Numbered from the stretch's first letter, positions 16,548 to 26,802 are shown. The stretch: 64,000 nucleotides of DNA from Pseudomonas sp. GD03919 (GCF_029814935.1 NZ_CP104582.1:806001-870000), one strand, 5' to 3'. The notes: generated by a model from the sequence alone, not told the origin. Translations and numbers: made by a program.

Positions 16548-17864
16548 TCAATAGCGATAGCGCAGCAGGGCCGCCGATAGCTCCCAGGTGACCATGGCAC
16601 CGAACAATGCGGCGCATGCCGGAATCACCAGCCACCACACTCTGGCCGGCAGGGCCTGCATCGGCGCGGCGCGCTGAACCAGAGCCAGGCTGAGGGCGCA
16701 GCTGGTCAGGGCTACCAGGACGCCGGCGATGATGTCGCTGGGCCAGTGCACGCCCAGGTAGACCCGCGACAGGGCGATGGCCAGGGCCGGTAGTGTGGCT
16801 ACCACCAGCCAACTCAGACGTGTCCGTGCCGCGCTGCCGCGTCCTGCCAGTACACCCAGGGCCAGAAAGAACGCGAACGCCGCCGAGGTATGACCGCTCG
16901 GCAGGCTGTAGCTCTCCAGGGGGTGTAGCAGGACATCCGGGCGTGTGCGCTCCAGCAGGTGCTTCAGGATGGTGGTGGCGGTGGCGGCCAGCAGCAGGCT
17001 GCCCGTGACGAACAGGCCGGCCTGCCAGCGACGTGCCGCCAAAAGCAGCACGGTCAGCAGGGTGCCGGTAGCCAGTTGCGCGTGGAAGTCGCCGAGGCGG
17101 GTGATCAGCACCGCGATGGCATCGAAGGCACGGCTGCGTTCGTCCTGCACCAGGGTCATCAGTCCCTGATCGAGGCTGTCCAGATGGGGAAAGCCGATCA
17201 GCAGCGCGGCCAGGGCGATGGCGCCGAGCAGTGCGGCCAAGCTGGCGGCCCAGCGCCTTTCACGCAGGCTGGCCTGGATGATCAGCAGCAACACCACCGC
17301 CAGGCCGGTACAGACGATGCCGGCAGCGCCCCAGAAGCCTTCCGGTAGCGGCAGGCGCAAGGCCGCGCCAGTGGCCCAGCCAGGCAGCATGTAGGCGACT
17401 GCCCAGCCGGCAGCGGCGAGCATGCTGACCAGCGCGAAGCGCACTGCAGGCATATCCAGCATGCCGGCCACCAGTGGCAGCATCGGCCGCAGTGGGCCGA
17501 TGTAGCGGCCGACCAGCAGGCTGATCACGCCGTAACGCTGGAAGTAGGTCTCGGCGCTGGTCAGCCACTCGGGATGCTCGCGCAGCACCGGCAGGCGCCG
17601 GATGCCCTGATGGAAGCGGCGACCCAATGTGTAGGAAATCGCATCGCCGAGCAGGCCGCCCGCATAGGCGAGCAGCAGCGTTTGCCACAACTCCAGGGCG
17701 CCGTTGCCGGCCAGCGCTGCGAGAGTGAACAGCACCACGGTGCCGGGGATGATGATGCCGGCGATTGCCAGGCACTCCAGGCAGGCGATCAGGAAAATGG
17801 CCAATGCCAGCCACTGCGGGCTGGCTTGCAGCCAGGTGTTCATGCTGTCGAACCACTGCATCAT
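16548..17864 (-). CDS. DedA-family protein fused to a PAP2 phosphatase domain
   Basis: 438-aa inner-membrane protein. Residues 1-200 form a DedA domain (FLIACLECLAIAGIIIPGTV, then VGRYIGPLRPMLPLVAGM). Residues 225-400 form a PAP2 lipid phosphatase with all three motifs: KHLLERTRP, SLPSGHTS and SRVYLGVHWPSD. DedA proteins flip lipid carriers or phospholipids, and PAP2 enzymes dephosphorylate undecaprenyl pyrophosphate or phosphatidate. The fusion suggests a lipid phosphate removed and recycled across the membrane. Its start overlaps the glycosylase stop (ATGATG). Confidence 0.92.
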   Translation of the reverse strand: MMQWFDSMNTWLQASPQWLALAIFLIACLECLAIAGIIIPGTVVLFTLAALAGNGALELWQTLLLAYAGGLLGDAISYTLGRRFHQGIRRLPVLREHPEWLTSAETYFQRYGVISLLVGRYIGPLRPMLPLVAGMLDMPAVRFALVSMLAAAGWAVAYMLPGWATGAALRLPLPEGFWGAAGIVCTGLAVVLLLIIQASLRERRWAASLAALLGAIALAALLIGFPHLDSLDQGLMTLVQDERSRAFDAIAVLITRLGDFHAQLATGTLLTVLLLAARRWQAGLFVTGSLLLAATATTILKHLLERTRPDVLLHPLESYSLPSGHTSAAFAFFLALGVLAGRGSAARTRLSWLVVATLPALAIALSRVYLGVHWPSDIIAGVLVALTSCALSLALVQRAAPMQALPARVWWLVIPACAALFGAMVTWELSAALLRYRY

Positions 17865-18577
17865 GATGGGCTGGGCTCCAGCGCATGGTTTTGATAGTCA
17901 CGTCCTTCGACCTGCCCACGACGCAGCGGGTTGCGCGTGCAGTGGCGTGCGTACTGCGCGTCGACGAAACGGTAGGGCAGATGTTCGTCGCGGCCCTTGG
18001 GGATGCCCAGGCGCGCGCACTGGATGATCGACTGCGGCTGCTGGCCAACGTCCTCGACGAACAGTCGTTGCAGGTCGAAGCGGCGTGCATCCCAGTCCGG
18101 CACTTTCAGGCCCAGCGCCTTGCATAGCAGGGTTTGCCCGGCACACAGTCGTTCGGGGGCGCGGGGCCGGCCCTGGGTGTCCGGGTTGTTGCGTTGCATG
18201 GCCGCGAGTGCCTCGGCACCGCTGACCGCATCCAGCCACGGATGGCCGGATTTGATCAGTACGGCATTGCCCGCGCCCCGGGCGCTGAAGTTCAGCGAGT
18301 CGCCACCGCGCGCGTAATACATATAGATGTGCCCGCCGTCGGCGAACAGTGCCTTGCGTTTCTCGGTGTAGCCGAGCGAGGCGTGGCTGCCCTTGTCGAC
18401 CAGGTAGTAGGCCTCGGTCTCGATGATCCGGGCGCTCAGCCATAGCCCGGCGACGCGATGGCGAATCACCTTGCCGAGCAGCTCACGGGCGAGCAGCTGA
18501 GCGTCGCGGTCGAAGAAGCTATCCGGCAATGGCCTGGCGCCGGGCCAGGGCAGGTTTGAGGGCGGTGTGGCGGGCAT
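17861..18577 (-). CDS. DNA-3-methyladenine glycosylase (AAG/MPG family)
   Basis: 238-aa base-excision repair enzyme of the human AAG type, which removes alkylated and deaminated purines. Conserved stretches are RELLGKVIRHRV, ARIIETEAYY (catalytic Glu), GSHASLGYTEKRKALFADGGHIYMYYARG and the C-terminal IGIPKGRDEHLPYRF-like region (here LGIPKGRDEHLPYRFVD). Length is normal. It is co-transcribed with the DedA-PAP2 gene by overlap. Confidence 0.93.
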   Translation of the reverse strand: MPATPPSNLPWPGARPLPDSFFDRDAQLLARELLGKVIRHRVAGLWLSARIIETEAYYLVDKGSHASLGYTEKRKALFADGGHIYMYYARGGDSLNFSARGAGNAVLIKSGHPWLDAVSGAEALAAMQRNNPDTQGRPRAPERLCAGQTLLCKALGLKVPDWDARRFDLQRLFVEDVGQQPQSIIQCARLGIPKGRDEHLPYRFVDAQYARHCTRNPLRRGQVEGRDYQNHALEPSPS

Positions 18578-18769
18578 GATCTATGCGCAGGGCTCGAAGT
18601 GGGCTGATCCGGGCGGCGAGCATAGCAACAAGCACCTTAAAATTGCCTGAATGGGTCTGTATCGGGTTTGGCTGGCCGGGGTGGCGTATTCGGCCTGTCG
18701 TTGCCGCGCTTCAGGTCGGCATCCTGTACCGCTTGCCAGACGCCGCTGGGCGCAGCCTCGCGAGCCGGC

Positions 18770-18775
18770 TATAAT
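18770..18775 (+). promoter_or_regulatory. Candidate -10 element for proA
   Basis: TATAAT 35 bases upstream of the proA ATG. No convincing -35 hexamer is seen at 16-18 bases spacing. Confidence 0.3.
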
Positions 18776-18810
18776 CAGCCCCTTTTTCCAACTGCCAGAC
18801 CTCCGCCGCC

Positions 18811-20076
18811 ATGACCGAGTCCGTGCACGACTACATGACCCGCCTGGGCCGGGCCGCCCGCCAGGCATCAAAGGTGCTCGCCCGTGCCAGCACCGCGCAG
18901 AAAAATCGCGCGCTGCAGGCCGCCGCCGATGCGCTCGACGCCGCGCGCGCCGAGCTGACTGCCGCCAATGAGCTGGATCTGGCCGCTGCTCGCGCCAGCG
19001 GCCTGGAGCCGGCCATGGTCGACCGTCTGGCGCTGACGCCGAAGGTGATCGACAGCATGATCGAAGGCCTGCGCCAGGTGGCGACCCTGCCTGATCCGAT
19101 TGGCGAGATTCAGGGCATGCGCTACCTGCCGTCCGGTATTCAGGTCGGCAAGATGCGTGTGCCGCTGGGCGTGATCGGCATCATCTACGAGTCGCGGCCG
19201 AACGTGACCATCGATGCCGCCAGCCTGTGCCTGAAGTCTGGCAACGCCACCATCCTGCGTGGCGGCTCCGAGGCGATTCATTCCAATCAGGCGATTGCCC
19301 GCTGCATTCAGCAGGGGCTGGCCGAGGCCGATTTGCCGGCGGCTGCCGTGCAGGTGGTGGAAACCACTGATCGCGCTGCGGTGGGCGAGCTGATCGCCAT
19401 GCCGAAGTTCGTCGACGTGATCGTGCCGCGCGGTGGCAAGGGGCTGATCGAGCGCATCAGCCGCGACGCCAAGGTGCCGGTGATCAAGCACCTGGACGGC
19501 GTCTGCCACGTCTATGTCGACGTTGCTGCCGATGTCGACAAGGCCATTCGCGTCTGCGACAACGCCAAGACCCAGCGCTATTCGCCGTGCAACGCCATGG
19601 AAACCCTGCTGGTGCATCAGGCCATCGCCGATCGTGTGTTGCCGCCGCTGGCTGCCATCTACCGCGACAAGGGCGTGGAGCTGCGTGGCGATGCCGCGAC
19701 CCGCGAACTGCTCGGCAGCGATGTGCTGCAAGCCAGCGAGGACGACTGGTTCGCCGAGTACAACGCGCCGATCCTGGCGATTCGCATCGTCGACTCGCTG
19801 GAGGCTGCCATCGAGCACATCAATCACTACGGCTCGCAGCACACCGACTCGATCATTACCGAGAACTTCAGCGATGCGCGGCGCTTCCTTACCGAGGTGG
19901 ATTCCGCGTCGGTGATGGTCAATGCCTCGACCCGCTTCGCCGATGGTTTCGAGTACGGCCTGGGGGCGGAAATCGGCATCTCCACCGACAAGCTGCATGC
20001 CCGTGGCCCGGTCGGCCTGGAAGGGCTGACCAGCGAGAAGTACGTGGTTTTTGGTGACGGACACATTCGCACATAA
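18811..20076 (+). CDS. proA: Gamma-glutamyl phosphate reductase
   Basis: 421-aa cytoplasmic NADPH-dependent enzyme of the aldehyde dehydrogenase fold. It reduces gamma-glutamyl phosphate to glutamate semialdehyde in proline synthesis. The catalytic cysteine is in [13 protein letters not shown]. The [18 protein letters not shown] and [10 protein letters not shown] segments are typical. It heads the proA-nadD-rsfS-rlmH string; nadD begins at the base after its stop. Confidence 0.97.
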   Translation: MTESVHDYMTRLGRAARQASKVLARASTAQKNRALQAAADALDAARAELTAANELDLAAARASGLEPAMVDRLALTPKVIDSMIEGLRQVATLPDPIGEIQGMRYLPSGIQVGKMRVPLGVIGIIYESRPNVTIDAASLCLKSGNATILRGGSEAIHSNQAIARCIQQGLAEADLPAAAVQVVETTDRAAVGELIAMPKFVDVIVPRGGKGLIERISRDAKVPVIKHLDGVCHVYVDVAADVDKAIRVCDNAKTQRYSPCNAMETLLVHQAIADRVLPPLAAIYRDKGVELRGDAATRELLGSDVLQASEDDWFAEYNAPILAIRIVDSLEAAIEHINHYGSQHTDSIITENFSDARRFLTEVDSASVMVNASTRFADGFEYGLGAEIGISTDKLHARGPVGLEGLTSEKYVVFGDGHIRT

Positions 20077-20736
20077 ATGAAACGAATCGGCGCCCGACGC
20101 ATCGGCCTGCTCGGCGGTACCTTCAACCCGGTGCACAACGGGCACCTGCGTGCGGCGCTGGAAGTGGCCGAGTTCATGGCGCTGGACGAACTGCGGCTGA
20201 TCCCCAGCGCCAGGCCGCCGCACCGTGATCTGCCACAGGCCACGGCCGAGCAGCGCCTGGCCATGGTCGAGCTGGCGGTGGCCGGCGAGCCGCGGTTGAC
20301 GGTTGATGACCGCGAGCTCAAACGCGACAAACCGTCGTACACGGTGGACACCCTTGAGTCGGTGCGCGCCGAACTGGCAGCGGACGATCAGCTGTTCTTG
20401 TTGCTTGGCTGGGATGCCTTCTGCGGCTTGCCCAGTTGGCATCGTTGGCAGGAGCTGCTCGAGCACTGCCATCTGCTGGTGTTGCAACGGCCGGATGCCG
20501 ACAGTGAAGCGCCGGAGGCGCTGCGCGATCTGCTGGCCGCGCGCAGTGTCAGCGACCCGTTGAGCCTGGTGGGTGCAGGCGGGCAAATCAGTTTCATCTG
20601 GCAGACTCCGTTGGCGATTTCCGCCACGCAGATTCGCCACTTGTTGGCAACTGGCCGCTCGGCGCGTTATCTGCTGCCGGATGCGGTACTGGCCTATATC
20701 CAGGCGCACGATCTGTACCGTGCGCCCAATGCTTGA
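20077..20736 (+). CDS. nadD: Nicotinate-nucleotide adenylyltransferase
   Basis: 219-aa nucleotidyltransferase that makes nicotinate adenine dinucleotide from ATP and nicotinate mononucleotide, a step in NAD synthesis. The nucleotide-binding motif [16 protein letters not shown] and the C-terminal [10 protein letters not shown] (ISxTxxR) are intact. The ATG directly follows the proA stop with no gap. Confidence 0.97.
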   Translation: MKRIGARRIGLLGGTFNPVHNGHLRAALEVAEFMALDELRLIPSARPPHRDLPQATAEQRLAMVELAVAGEPRLTVDDRELKRDKPSYTVDTLESVRAELAADDQLFLLLGWDAFCGLPSWHRWQELLEHCHLLVLQRPDADSEAPEALRDLLAARSVSDPLSLVGAGGQISFIWQTPLAISATQIRHLLATGRSARYLLPDAVLAYIQAHDLYRAPNA

Positions 20737-20786
20737 AACGCCATGCATGTGCGCTGGCGTCCATTACACGAGGCAAATGAGTTTTT

Positions 20787-21155
20787 ATGAGTAAGCAGAA
20801 CATGCCCAGCGACGAGCTGGTCAAGATCGCCGTGGCGGCGCTGGAAGAGATCAAGGCGACCGACATCACCGTGATCGACGTCAAGGACAAGACCAGCATC
20901 ACCGACTTCATGGTGATCGCCAGCGGTAGCTCCAGCCGTCAGGTCAAATCCCTGGTGGAAAACGTGCTGGAAAAGGTCAAGGAGCGCGGCGTACGTCCCA
21001 TCGGTAGCGAAGGTCTGGACAGCGGCGAATGGGCCCTGCTCGACCTGGGTGATATCGTCGTACACGTGATGCTGCCGACCGCGCGTCAGTTCTATGATCT
21101 CGAGCGCCTGTGGCAGGGCGCCGAGCAGAGTCGCGCCCAGCACAGCGCCGAGTAA
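20787..21155 (+). CDS. rsfS: Ribosome silencing factor RsfS
   Basis: 122-aa protein that binds L14 of the large ribosomal subunit and blocks subunit joining in stationary phase. The family core is present: [34 protein letters not shown] and [20 protein letters not shown]. It lies in the conserved nadD-rsfS-rlmH order, and its stop overlaps the rlmH start by one base. Confidence 0.96.
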   Translation: MSKQNMPSDELVKIAVAALEEIKATDITVIDVKDKTSITDFMVIASGSSSRQVKSLVENVLEKVKERGVRPIGSEGLDSGEWALLDLGDIVVHVMLPTARQFYDLERLWQGAEQSRAQHSAE

Positions 21156-21622
21156 TGCGGATCAAGCTGATCGCCGTCGGTTCGCGCATGCCGCGCTGGG
21201 TCGAGGAGGGCTGGCAGGAGTACGTCAAGCGTCTGCCCGCCGAACTGCCGCTGGAGCTGGTGGAGATTCCTCTCAATACCCGCGGCAAGAACGCCGACGT
21301 CGCCCGCCTGATCCGTCAGGAGGGCGAGGCCATGCTGAGCAAGGTGCAGCCGGGCGAACGTATCGTTACCCTGGAGGTCCATGGCAAGCCCTGGAGCACC
21401 GAACAGCTGGCAGCGGAGCTGGAGCGCTGGCGCCTGGATGCGCGCAACGTCAACCTCATGGTCGGCGGCCCGGAAGGGCTGGCGCCGGAGGTTTGCGCGC
21501 GTAGCGAACAGCGCTGGTCGCTGTCGCCGCTGACGCTGCCACACCCGCTGGTCAGGATTCTGCTCGGCGAACAGATCTACCGTGCCTGGACCGTGCTGTC
21601 CGGCCACCCGTACCACAAGTAG
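21155..21622 (+). CDS. rlmH: 23S rRNA pseudouridine-1915 N3-methyltransferase
   Basis: 155-aa SPOUT-class methyltransferase that modifies pseudouridine 1915 in helix 69 of 23S rRNA. It begins [15 protein letters not shown], carries the knot motif [11 protein letters not shown], and ends [23 protein letters not shown] followed by HPYHK, all typical. The start at 21155 (TAATG overlap with rsfS) was preferred over an in-frame upstream start that reads through rsfS. Confidence 0.97.
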   Translation: MRIKLIAVGSRMPRWVEEGWQEYVKRLPAELPLELVEIPLNTRGKNADVARLIRQEGEAMLSKVQPGERIVTLEVHGKPWSTEQLAAELERWRLDARNVNLMVGGPEGLAPEVCARSEQRWSLSPLTLPHPLVRILLGEQIYRAWTVLSGHPYHK

Positions 21623-21628
21623 TCATCG

Positions 21629-23521
21629 ATGCCGCAGCCGATTCGTCTCAAGGATCATGAAAAGGACGCCCGCCTGGTCAAGCGCCGGGTGGTGTTCTGT
21701 GCTGTGGCAATCATCGTGCTCACCTGCCTGCTGATCATGCGCATGTACTACCTGCAGGTGGTTCAGTACGAGTATCACTCCACGCTGGCCGAGAACAACC
21801 GCATCCACGTGCAGCCGATTCCGCCGACGCGCGGGCTGATCTTCGACCGCAACGGGGTGATCATCGCCGACAACCGACCGAGCTTCAGCCTGACCGTTAC
21901 CCGCGAGCGTGCCGGCGACTGGCTGAGCGTGCTCGATACCGTGGTCGAGGTACTGGAGCTTTCCGCGGACGAGCGCGCGCTGTTCGAGCGCCGCGTGCGC
22001 CAGGGGCGGCGGCCCTTCGAGCCGGTGCCGATCCTGTTCGAGCTGTCCGAGGAGCAGATCGCCCGCATCGCGGTCAACCAGTTCCGCCTGCCCGGCGTCG
22101 AGGTGGCGGCGCAGCTGGTGCGGCATTATCCGCAGCAGGAGCACTTCGCTCATTCGGTCGGCTATGTCGGTCGCATCAACGAGCAGGAACTCAAGCGTCT
22201 CGATCCGACCAACTACGCCGGCACCCACCATATCGGCAAGACCGGCATCGAGCGCTTCTACGAAGACGAGCTGCACGGCGAAGTGGGTTACGAAGAAGTT
22301 GAGACCAACGCCCGTGGCCGCGTACTGCGGGTGCTCAATCGCATCGACCCGAAGCCGGGCAAGGACATCGTCCTGAGCCTCGACGTGCACCTGCAGGAGG
22401 CGGCCGAGAATGCCCTCGGCGGCCGTCGTGGCGCGGTGGTGGCCCTCGATCCGAACAATGGCGAAGTGCTGGCGATGGTCAGCCAGCCCAGTTTCGACCC
22501 CAACCCCTTCGTCACCGGCATCAGCTTCAAGGCCTATGGCGAACTGCGCGACTCCATCGACCAGCCGCTGTACAACCGCGTGTTGCGTGGCCTCTATCCG
22601 CCGGGTTCGACCATCAAGCCGATGGTGGCTGTGGCGGGTCTCGATGCCGGCGTGATCACGCCGCAGAGCCGGGTGTTCGACCCCGGCTTCTATCAGTTGC
22701 CCAATCACAGCCACAAGTACCGTAACTGGAACCGCAGCGGTGACGGCTGGGTCGATCTCAACCTGGCCATCGCCCGTTCCAATGACACCTACTTCTACGA
22801 TCTGGCGCACAAGATGGGCGTCGATCGCATGCACGACTACATGAGCCGCTTCGGCCTCGGGCAGCGCGTGGCGCTGGACATGTTCGAGGAGACCGCCGGC
22901 CTGATGCCTTCGCGCGACTGGAAGCGGGCGCGTTACCGCCAGCCCTGGTACCCGGGCGAGACGCTGATTCTCGGTATCGGCCAGGGCTATATGCAGACCA
23001 CACCGCTGCAACTGGCGCAGGCCACGGCGCTGATGGCCACGCGCGGCAAGTGGATTCGCCCGCACCTGGCCAGGAGCGTCGGTGGACGCTTGCCCGTAGA
23101 CCCCAACCCGATGCCGGATATCGTCCTGCGCGATCCGAAATTCTGGGAGTACGGCATCCGTGGCATGGAAGAAGTGCTGCATGGCCCGCGCGGCACGGCG
23201 CGCAAGGTCGGCGACAGCTCGGTCTATCGCATTGCCGGCAAGAGCGGTACGGCGCAGGTGGTGGCGATCAAGCAGGGCGAGAAGTACGACCGTGAAAAAC
23301 TCCAGGAACGTCACCGCGACCATGCCCTGTTCGTCGGTTTTGCGCCTGCGAACAACCCGCAGATCGCCGTCGCGGTGATGGTGGAAAACGGTGAGTCCGG
23401 CTCTGGCGTCGCCGCGCCAGTGGTCAAGCAGGTGATGGATGCCTGGCTGCTGGACAAGGAAACCGGTCAGCTCAAGGCCGAGTTCGCGATGCCCAAGCCT
23501 GCCGAGGTCAGCCAGCGATGA
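21629..23521 (+). CDS. mrdA: Penicillin-binding protein 2 (elongation transpeptidase)
   Basis: 630-aa class B PBP that cross-links peptidoglycan during rod elongation. A single membrane anchor is at residues 22-42. The transpeptidase motifs are the catalytic serine in PPGSTIKPMVA, SND in IARSNDTYFYD, and KSGTAQV. In Pseudomonas it is also called pbpA. It starts six bases after rlmH, and the rodA start overlaps its stop (ATGA), consistent with the PBP2-RodA synthase pair being made together. Confidence 0.97.
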   Translation: MPQPIRLKDHEKDARLVKRRVVFCAVAIIVLTCLLIMRMYYLQVVQYEYHSTLAENNRIHVQPIPPTRGLIFDRNGVIIADNRPSFSLTVTRERAGDWLSVLDTVVEVLELSADERALFERRVRQGRRPFEPVPILFELSEEQIARIAVNQFRLPGVEVAAQLVRHYPQQEHFAHSVGYVGRINEQELKRLDPTNYAGTHHIGKTGIERFYEDELHGEVGYEEVETNARGRVLRVLNRIDPKPGKDIVLSLDVHLQEAAENALGGRRGAVVALDPNNGEVLAMVSQPSFDPNPFVTGISFKAYGELRDSIDQPLYNRVLRGLYPPGSTIKPMVAVAGLDAGVITPQSRVFDPGFYQLPNHSHKYRNWNRSGDGWVDLNLAIARSNDTYFYDLAHKMGVDRMHDYMSRFGLGQRVALDMFEETAGLMPSRDWKRARYRQPWYPGETLILGIGQGYMQTTPLQLAQATALMATRGKWIRPHLARSVGGRLPVDPNPMPDIVLRDPKFWEYGIRGMEEVLHGPRGTARKVGDSSVYRIAGKSGTAQVVAIKQGEKYDREKLQERHRDHALFVGFAPANNPQIAVAVMVENGESGSGVAAPVVKQVMDAWLLDKETGQLKAEFAMPKPAEVSQR

Positions 23522-24663
23522 TCAGTAATTTCGACCGTACCCTGTCCGACGAGGACGTGCTGCGCCGTCGCGCCACCCTATTGCAACGTATGCATATCGA
23601 TGGCTGGTTGCTGTTACTGCTGCTGGCTCTGGGGGCCGGCAGCCTGTTCATCCTGTATTCGGCCAGTGGCAAGAACATCGATTTGCTGCTCAAGCAGGCG
23701 TCCTCCTTCGGTATCGGCATGGTCGGGGTGGTGGTGATCGCCCAGTTCGACCCACGCTTCATGGCGCGCTGGGTGCCTCTCGCCTATCTCATGGGGGTTG
23801 CCTTGTTGGTGGTAGTGGAGGTGATGGGACACACGGCGATGGGCGCGACGCGCTGGATCAACATCCCCGGCGTGATCCGTTTCCAGCCGTCAGAGCTGAT
23901 GAAAATCATCATGCCGATGACCATCGCCTGGTACCTGTCGCGGCACAACCTGCCGCCGCGCTTCAAGCACATCGTCATCAGCCTGGCGATGATTGGCGTG
24001 CCTTTCGTGCTGATCCTCAAGCAGCCGGATCTCGGCACTTCGCTGCTGGTACTGGCGTCGGGCGCTTTCGTCGTGTTCATGGCCGGTCTGCAGTGGCGCT
24101 GGATTGTCGGTGCAGCGGCGGCGGTGGTGCCGATTGCGATAGGCATGTGGTACTTCGTCATGCACGACTACCAGAAGCGCCGCGTGCTGACCTTCCTCAA
24201 TCCGGAGAGCGATCCGCTGGGGGCCGGCTGGAACATCATCCAGTCCAAGGCGGCGATCGGCTCCGGGGGCGTGCTGGGCAAGGGCTGGCTGCTGGGCACG
24301 CAGTCGCACCTGGATTTTTTGCCGGAAAGCCATACGGACTTTATCATTGCCGTGCTTGCGGAAGAGTTCGGCCTGGTTGGCGTCTGTCTGTTGCTGCTGC
24401 TCTATCTGCTGCTGCTGGCGCGCGGCCTGGTGATCACTGCTCAGGCGCAGACGCTGTTCGGCAAGTTGCTGGCCGGCGCGCTGACCATGACCTTCTTCGT
24501 CTACGTATTCGTCAACATCGGCATGGTCAGCGGGCTGCTGCCGGTGGTGGGGGTGCCGCTGCCGTTCATTAGCTACGGTGGAACCCATCTGGTCACATTG
24601 TTGTCAGGCTTCGGGATATTGATGGCGATTCACACCCACAGAAAGTGGATCGCTCAGGTTTGA
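23518..24663 (+). CDS. rodA: Rod-shape SEDS glycosyltransferase RodA
   Basis: 381-aa polytopic inner-membrane SEDS protein that polymerises glycan strands with PBP2 in the elongasome. Typical segments: GATRWINIPGVIRFQPSELMK, LKQPDLGTSLLVLASG, and the C-terminal GLLPVVGVPLPFISYGGTHLV. It has about ten hydrophobic segments. Its start overlaps the mrdA stop by four bases. Confidence 0.97.
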   Translation: MISNFDRTLSDEDVLRRRATLLQRMHIDGWLLLLLLALGAGSLFILYSASGKNIDLLLKQASSFGIGMVGVVVIAQFDPRFMARWVPLAYLMGVALLVVVEVMGHTAMGATRWINIPGVIRFQPSELMKIIMPMTIAWYLSRHNLPPRFKHIVISLAMIGVPFVLILKQPDLGTSLLVLASGAFVVFMAGLQWRWIVGAAAAVVPIAIGMWYFVMHDYQKRRVLTFLNPESDPLGAGWNIIQSKAAIGSGGVLGKGWLLGTQSHLDFLPESHTDFIIAVLAEEFGLVGVCLLLLLYLLLLARGLVITAQAQTLFGKLLAGALTMTFFVYVFVNIGMVSGLLPVVGVPLPFISYGGTHLVTLLSGFGILMAIHTHRKWIAQV

Positions 24664-24682
24664 TTTTGGGGGTTTTGAGTTG

Positions 24683-25684
24683 ATGCATTCTTTGCGCAGT
24701 TGGGCTGTCCGTACGCTGCTTGGCGCTGCTATTGCCGGCACACTGGGTACCGCTCTGGCAGCTGATTATGACGGCTCGCCGCAGGTGGCCGAGTTCGTCG
24801 AGGAAATGACCCGCGACTATGGTTTTGCCAGCGAGCAACTGGTCAGCCTGTTCGCCGAGGTCGAGCGCAAGCAGGCGATTCTCGATGCCATCTCGCGCCC
24901 GGCAGAGAAGGTCAAGCCCTGGAAGGACTACCGGCCGATCTTCATCACCGACAAGCGCATCGCTCAGGGTGTGGAGTTCTGGAAAAACAACCAGGCTGCA
25001 CTGGAGAAGGCCGAAGCCGAGTACGGTGTACCGCCGCAATTCATCGTCGCCATCATCGGCGTGGAAACCTTCTATGGTGGCAATACCGGTAGTTGGCGGG
25101 TGATGGACGCCCTGTCCACGCTGGCCTTCGACTACCCGCCGCGCGCGCCGTTCTTCCGCAAGGAGCTGCGCGAATTTCTGCTGCTGACCCGTGAGGAGCA
25201 GGTCGACCCGATTACCCTCAAGGGTTCTTACGCCGGCGCAATGGGTTTGCCGCAGTTCATGCCGAGCAGCTTCCGCGCCTATGCCGTGGACTTCGATGGG
25301 GACGGCCATATCAACATCTGGAGCAACCCAACCGATGCCATCGGCAGCGTCGCCAGCTATTTCAAGCGTCACGGCTGGCAGGCCGGTGGCCAGGTCGCCA
25401 GCCGCGTCCAGGTCAGCGGTGCGCGCGTCGATGAAGGCCTGACCCAGGGCCTGGATCCGGTGAAGAATGTTGCCGAATTGCGCGCGCTGGGCTGGCAGAG
25501 CCAGGACAAGCTGGCCGAAGATCTGCCGGTGACCGCATTTCGTCTGGAAGGTGCGCAAGGCGACGAATACTGGCTCGGTTTGCCCAACTTCTACACCATC
25601 ACCCGCTACAATCGCAGCGTGATGTATGCCATGGCGGTCAACCAACTGGCTGAGCTGCTGGTCGACGCGCGGAGTAAACAATGA
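24683..25684 (+). CDS. mltB: Lytic murein transglycosylase B (SltB1/MltB)
   Basis: 333-aa periplasmic enzyme that cleaves the glycan backbone to 1,6-anhydro-muropeptides. A signal peptide (VRTLLGAAIAGTLGTALAAD) is followed by the SLT_2 domain with catalytic Glu in IIGVETFYGGNTG and the AGAMGLPQFMPSSF and DFDGDGHINIW motifs. No lipobox is seen, so it is likely soluble, matching P. aeruginosa SltB1 at this locus. ATG 24683 is preferred over an in-frame TTG one codon earlier. Its stop overlaps the rlpA start. Confidence 0.94.
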   Translation: MHSLRSWAVRTLLGAAIAGTLGTALAADYDGSPQVAEFVEEMTRDYGFASEQLVSLFAEVERKQAILDAISRPAEKVKPWKDYRPIFITDKRIAQGVEFWKNNQAALEKAEAEYGVPPQFIVAIIGVETFYGGNTGSWRVMDALSTLAFDYPPRAPFFRKELREFLLLTREEQVDPITLKGSYAGAMGLPQFMPSSFRAYAVDFDGDGHINIWSNPTDAIGSVASYFKRHGWQAGGQVASRVQVSGARVDEGLTQGLDPVKNVAELRALGWQSQDKLAEDLPVTAFRLEGAQGDEYWLGLPNFYTITRYNRSVMYAMAVNQLAELLVDARSKQ

Positions 25685-26694
25685 GTGTGCACAAACTGCT
25701 GCCGCTGGCTGCCTGCATGACGGCAGCCCTGCTGCTGGCGAGTTGCTCGTCCAATCGGGCACCGCAGCCCGCTGTGGTGCCCGGTAAGTCGACGGGCATC
25801 TCCGGGCCTGATGATTACAACCGGCCGCACAAGGATGGCGCGCCCTGGTGGGATGTCGACGTCTCGAAGATTCAGGATGCCATTCCCATGCCGCACTACG
25901 GACCGGTCAAGGCCAGCCCCTATGTGGTGTTCGGCAAGCAGTATTTCCCGATTCAGGATGCGCGTCGCTATCAGGCGGTCGGCCCGGCCTCCTGGTACGG
26001 TACCAAGTTCCATGGCCAGGCCACGGCCAATGGCGAGACTTACGATCTGTACGGCATGACGGCGGCACACAAGACGCTGCCGCTGCCCAGCTACGTACGG
26101 GTGACCAACCTGGAAAACGACAAGGTGGTGATCCTGCGGGTCAACGACCGCGGGCCGTTCTACTCCGACCGTATCATCGACCTGTCCTTTGCCGCGGCCA
26201 AAAAGCTCGGCTTCGCTGAAAAAGGCACTGCGCGGGTCAAGGTCGAAGGCATCGACCCGCATGAATGGTGGGCGCAACAGGGCCGTCCGGTGCCGCTGGT
26301 ACTGGCCAACAATCAGCCGGCCAGGGCGAGCGCGGTGCAGACCGTTGCGCAACCCGTGTCGCAGCCCATCGAACACTACTCACCGCCGCCCACGCAGCAC
26401 GCCGCTGCGGTGGTGCCGGTACAGATCGACGCAAAAAAAAACGATTCACTCGCAGCCTCTGGCCTGTATCTCCAGGTGGGAGCCTTCGCCAATCCGGACG
26501 CTGCGGAACTGCTCAAGTCCAAGCTGAGCCAGACCAGCAGTGTGCCGGTGTTCATCAGCTCAGTGGTGCGCGACCAGCAGATACTGCACCGCGTCCGCAT
26601 GGGGCCGATCAGCAATCAGGGCGAGGCTGAGCAGCTGCAGAGCAGTGTGCGCCTGGCCAACCTCGGCCAGGCAACGCTGGTGCGCGCCGACTGA
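25681..26694 (+). CDS. rlpA: RlpA septal lytic transglycosylase lipoprotein
   Basis: 337-aa outer-membrane lipoprotein (lipobox LLLASC, Cys22). A double-psi beta-barrel domain is at about residues 95-190 (ASWYGTKFHGQATANGE, then RVNDRGPFYSDRIIDLS), with a linker rich in Gln/Pro. A C-terminal SPOR domain lies at about 255-335 (GLYLQVGAFANPDAAELL). In P. aeruginosa RlpA acts on denuded septal glycan, and SPOR recruits it to the division site. It overlaps mltB by four bases. Confidence 0.95.
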   Translation: MSVHKLLPLAACMTAALLLASCSSNRAPQPAVVPGKSTGISGPDDYNRPHKDGAPWWDVDVSKIQDAIPMPHYGPVKASPYVVFGKQYFPIQDARRYQAVGPASWYGTKFHGQATANGETYDLYGMTAAHKTLPLPSYVRVTNLENDKVVILRVNDRGPFYSDRIIDLSFAAAKKLGFAEKGTARVKVEGIDPHEWWAQQGRPVPLVLANNQPARASAVQTVAQPVSQPIEHYSPPPTQHAAAVVPVQIDAKKNDSLAASGLYLQVGAFANPDAAELLKSKLSQTSSVPVFISSVVRDQQILHRVRMGPISNQGEAEQLQSSVRLANLGQATLVRAD

Positions 26695-26802
26695 TGGCAA
26701 CTTAACCGGCGTTTGCCGGACTAAATCCGAGGCTTGCCTAGTGCGAGTCGAAAGATGGCCCTGTGGGGCCGTACAACCCAAGCAATGATTTTCGAGAGAC
26801 GG

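Noticed and set aside
18868..20748. A 626-codon open frame antisense to proA and nadD
   Set aside because: Composition is a mirror of the two well-supported genes, it lacks any domain signature and crosses both gene boundaries.
21623..23323. A 566-codon open frame antisense to mrdA
   Set aside because: Shadow of the PBP2 gene; no hydrophobic or catalytic pattern of its own.
26698..26716. CCGGC/TGCCGG stem after rlpA as a terminator
   Set aside because: The stem is short and not followed by Ts; dacC is likely read from its own or a read-through promoter.
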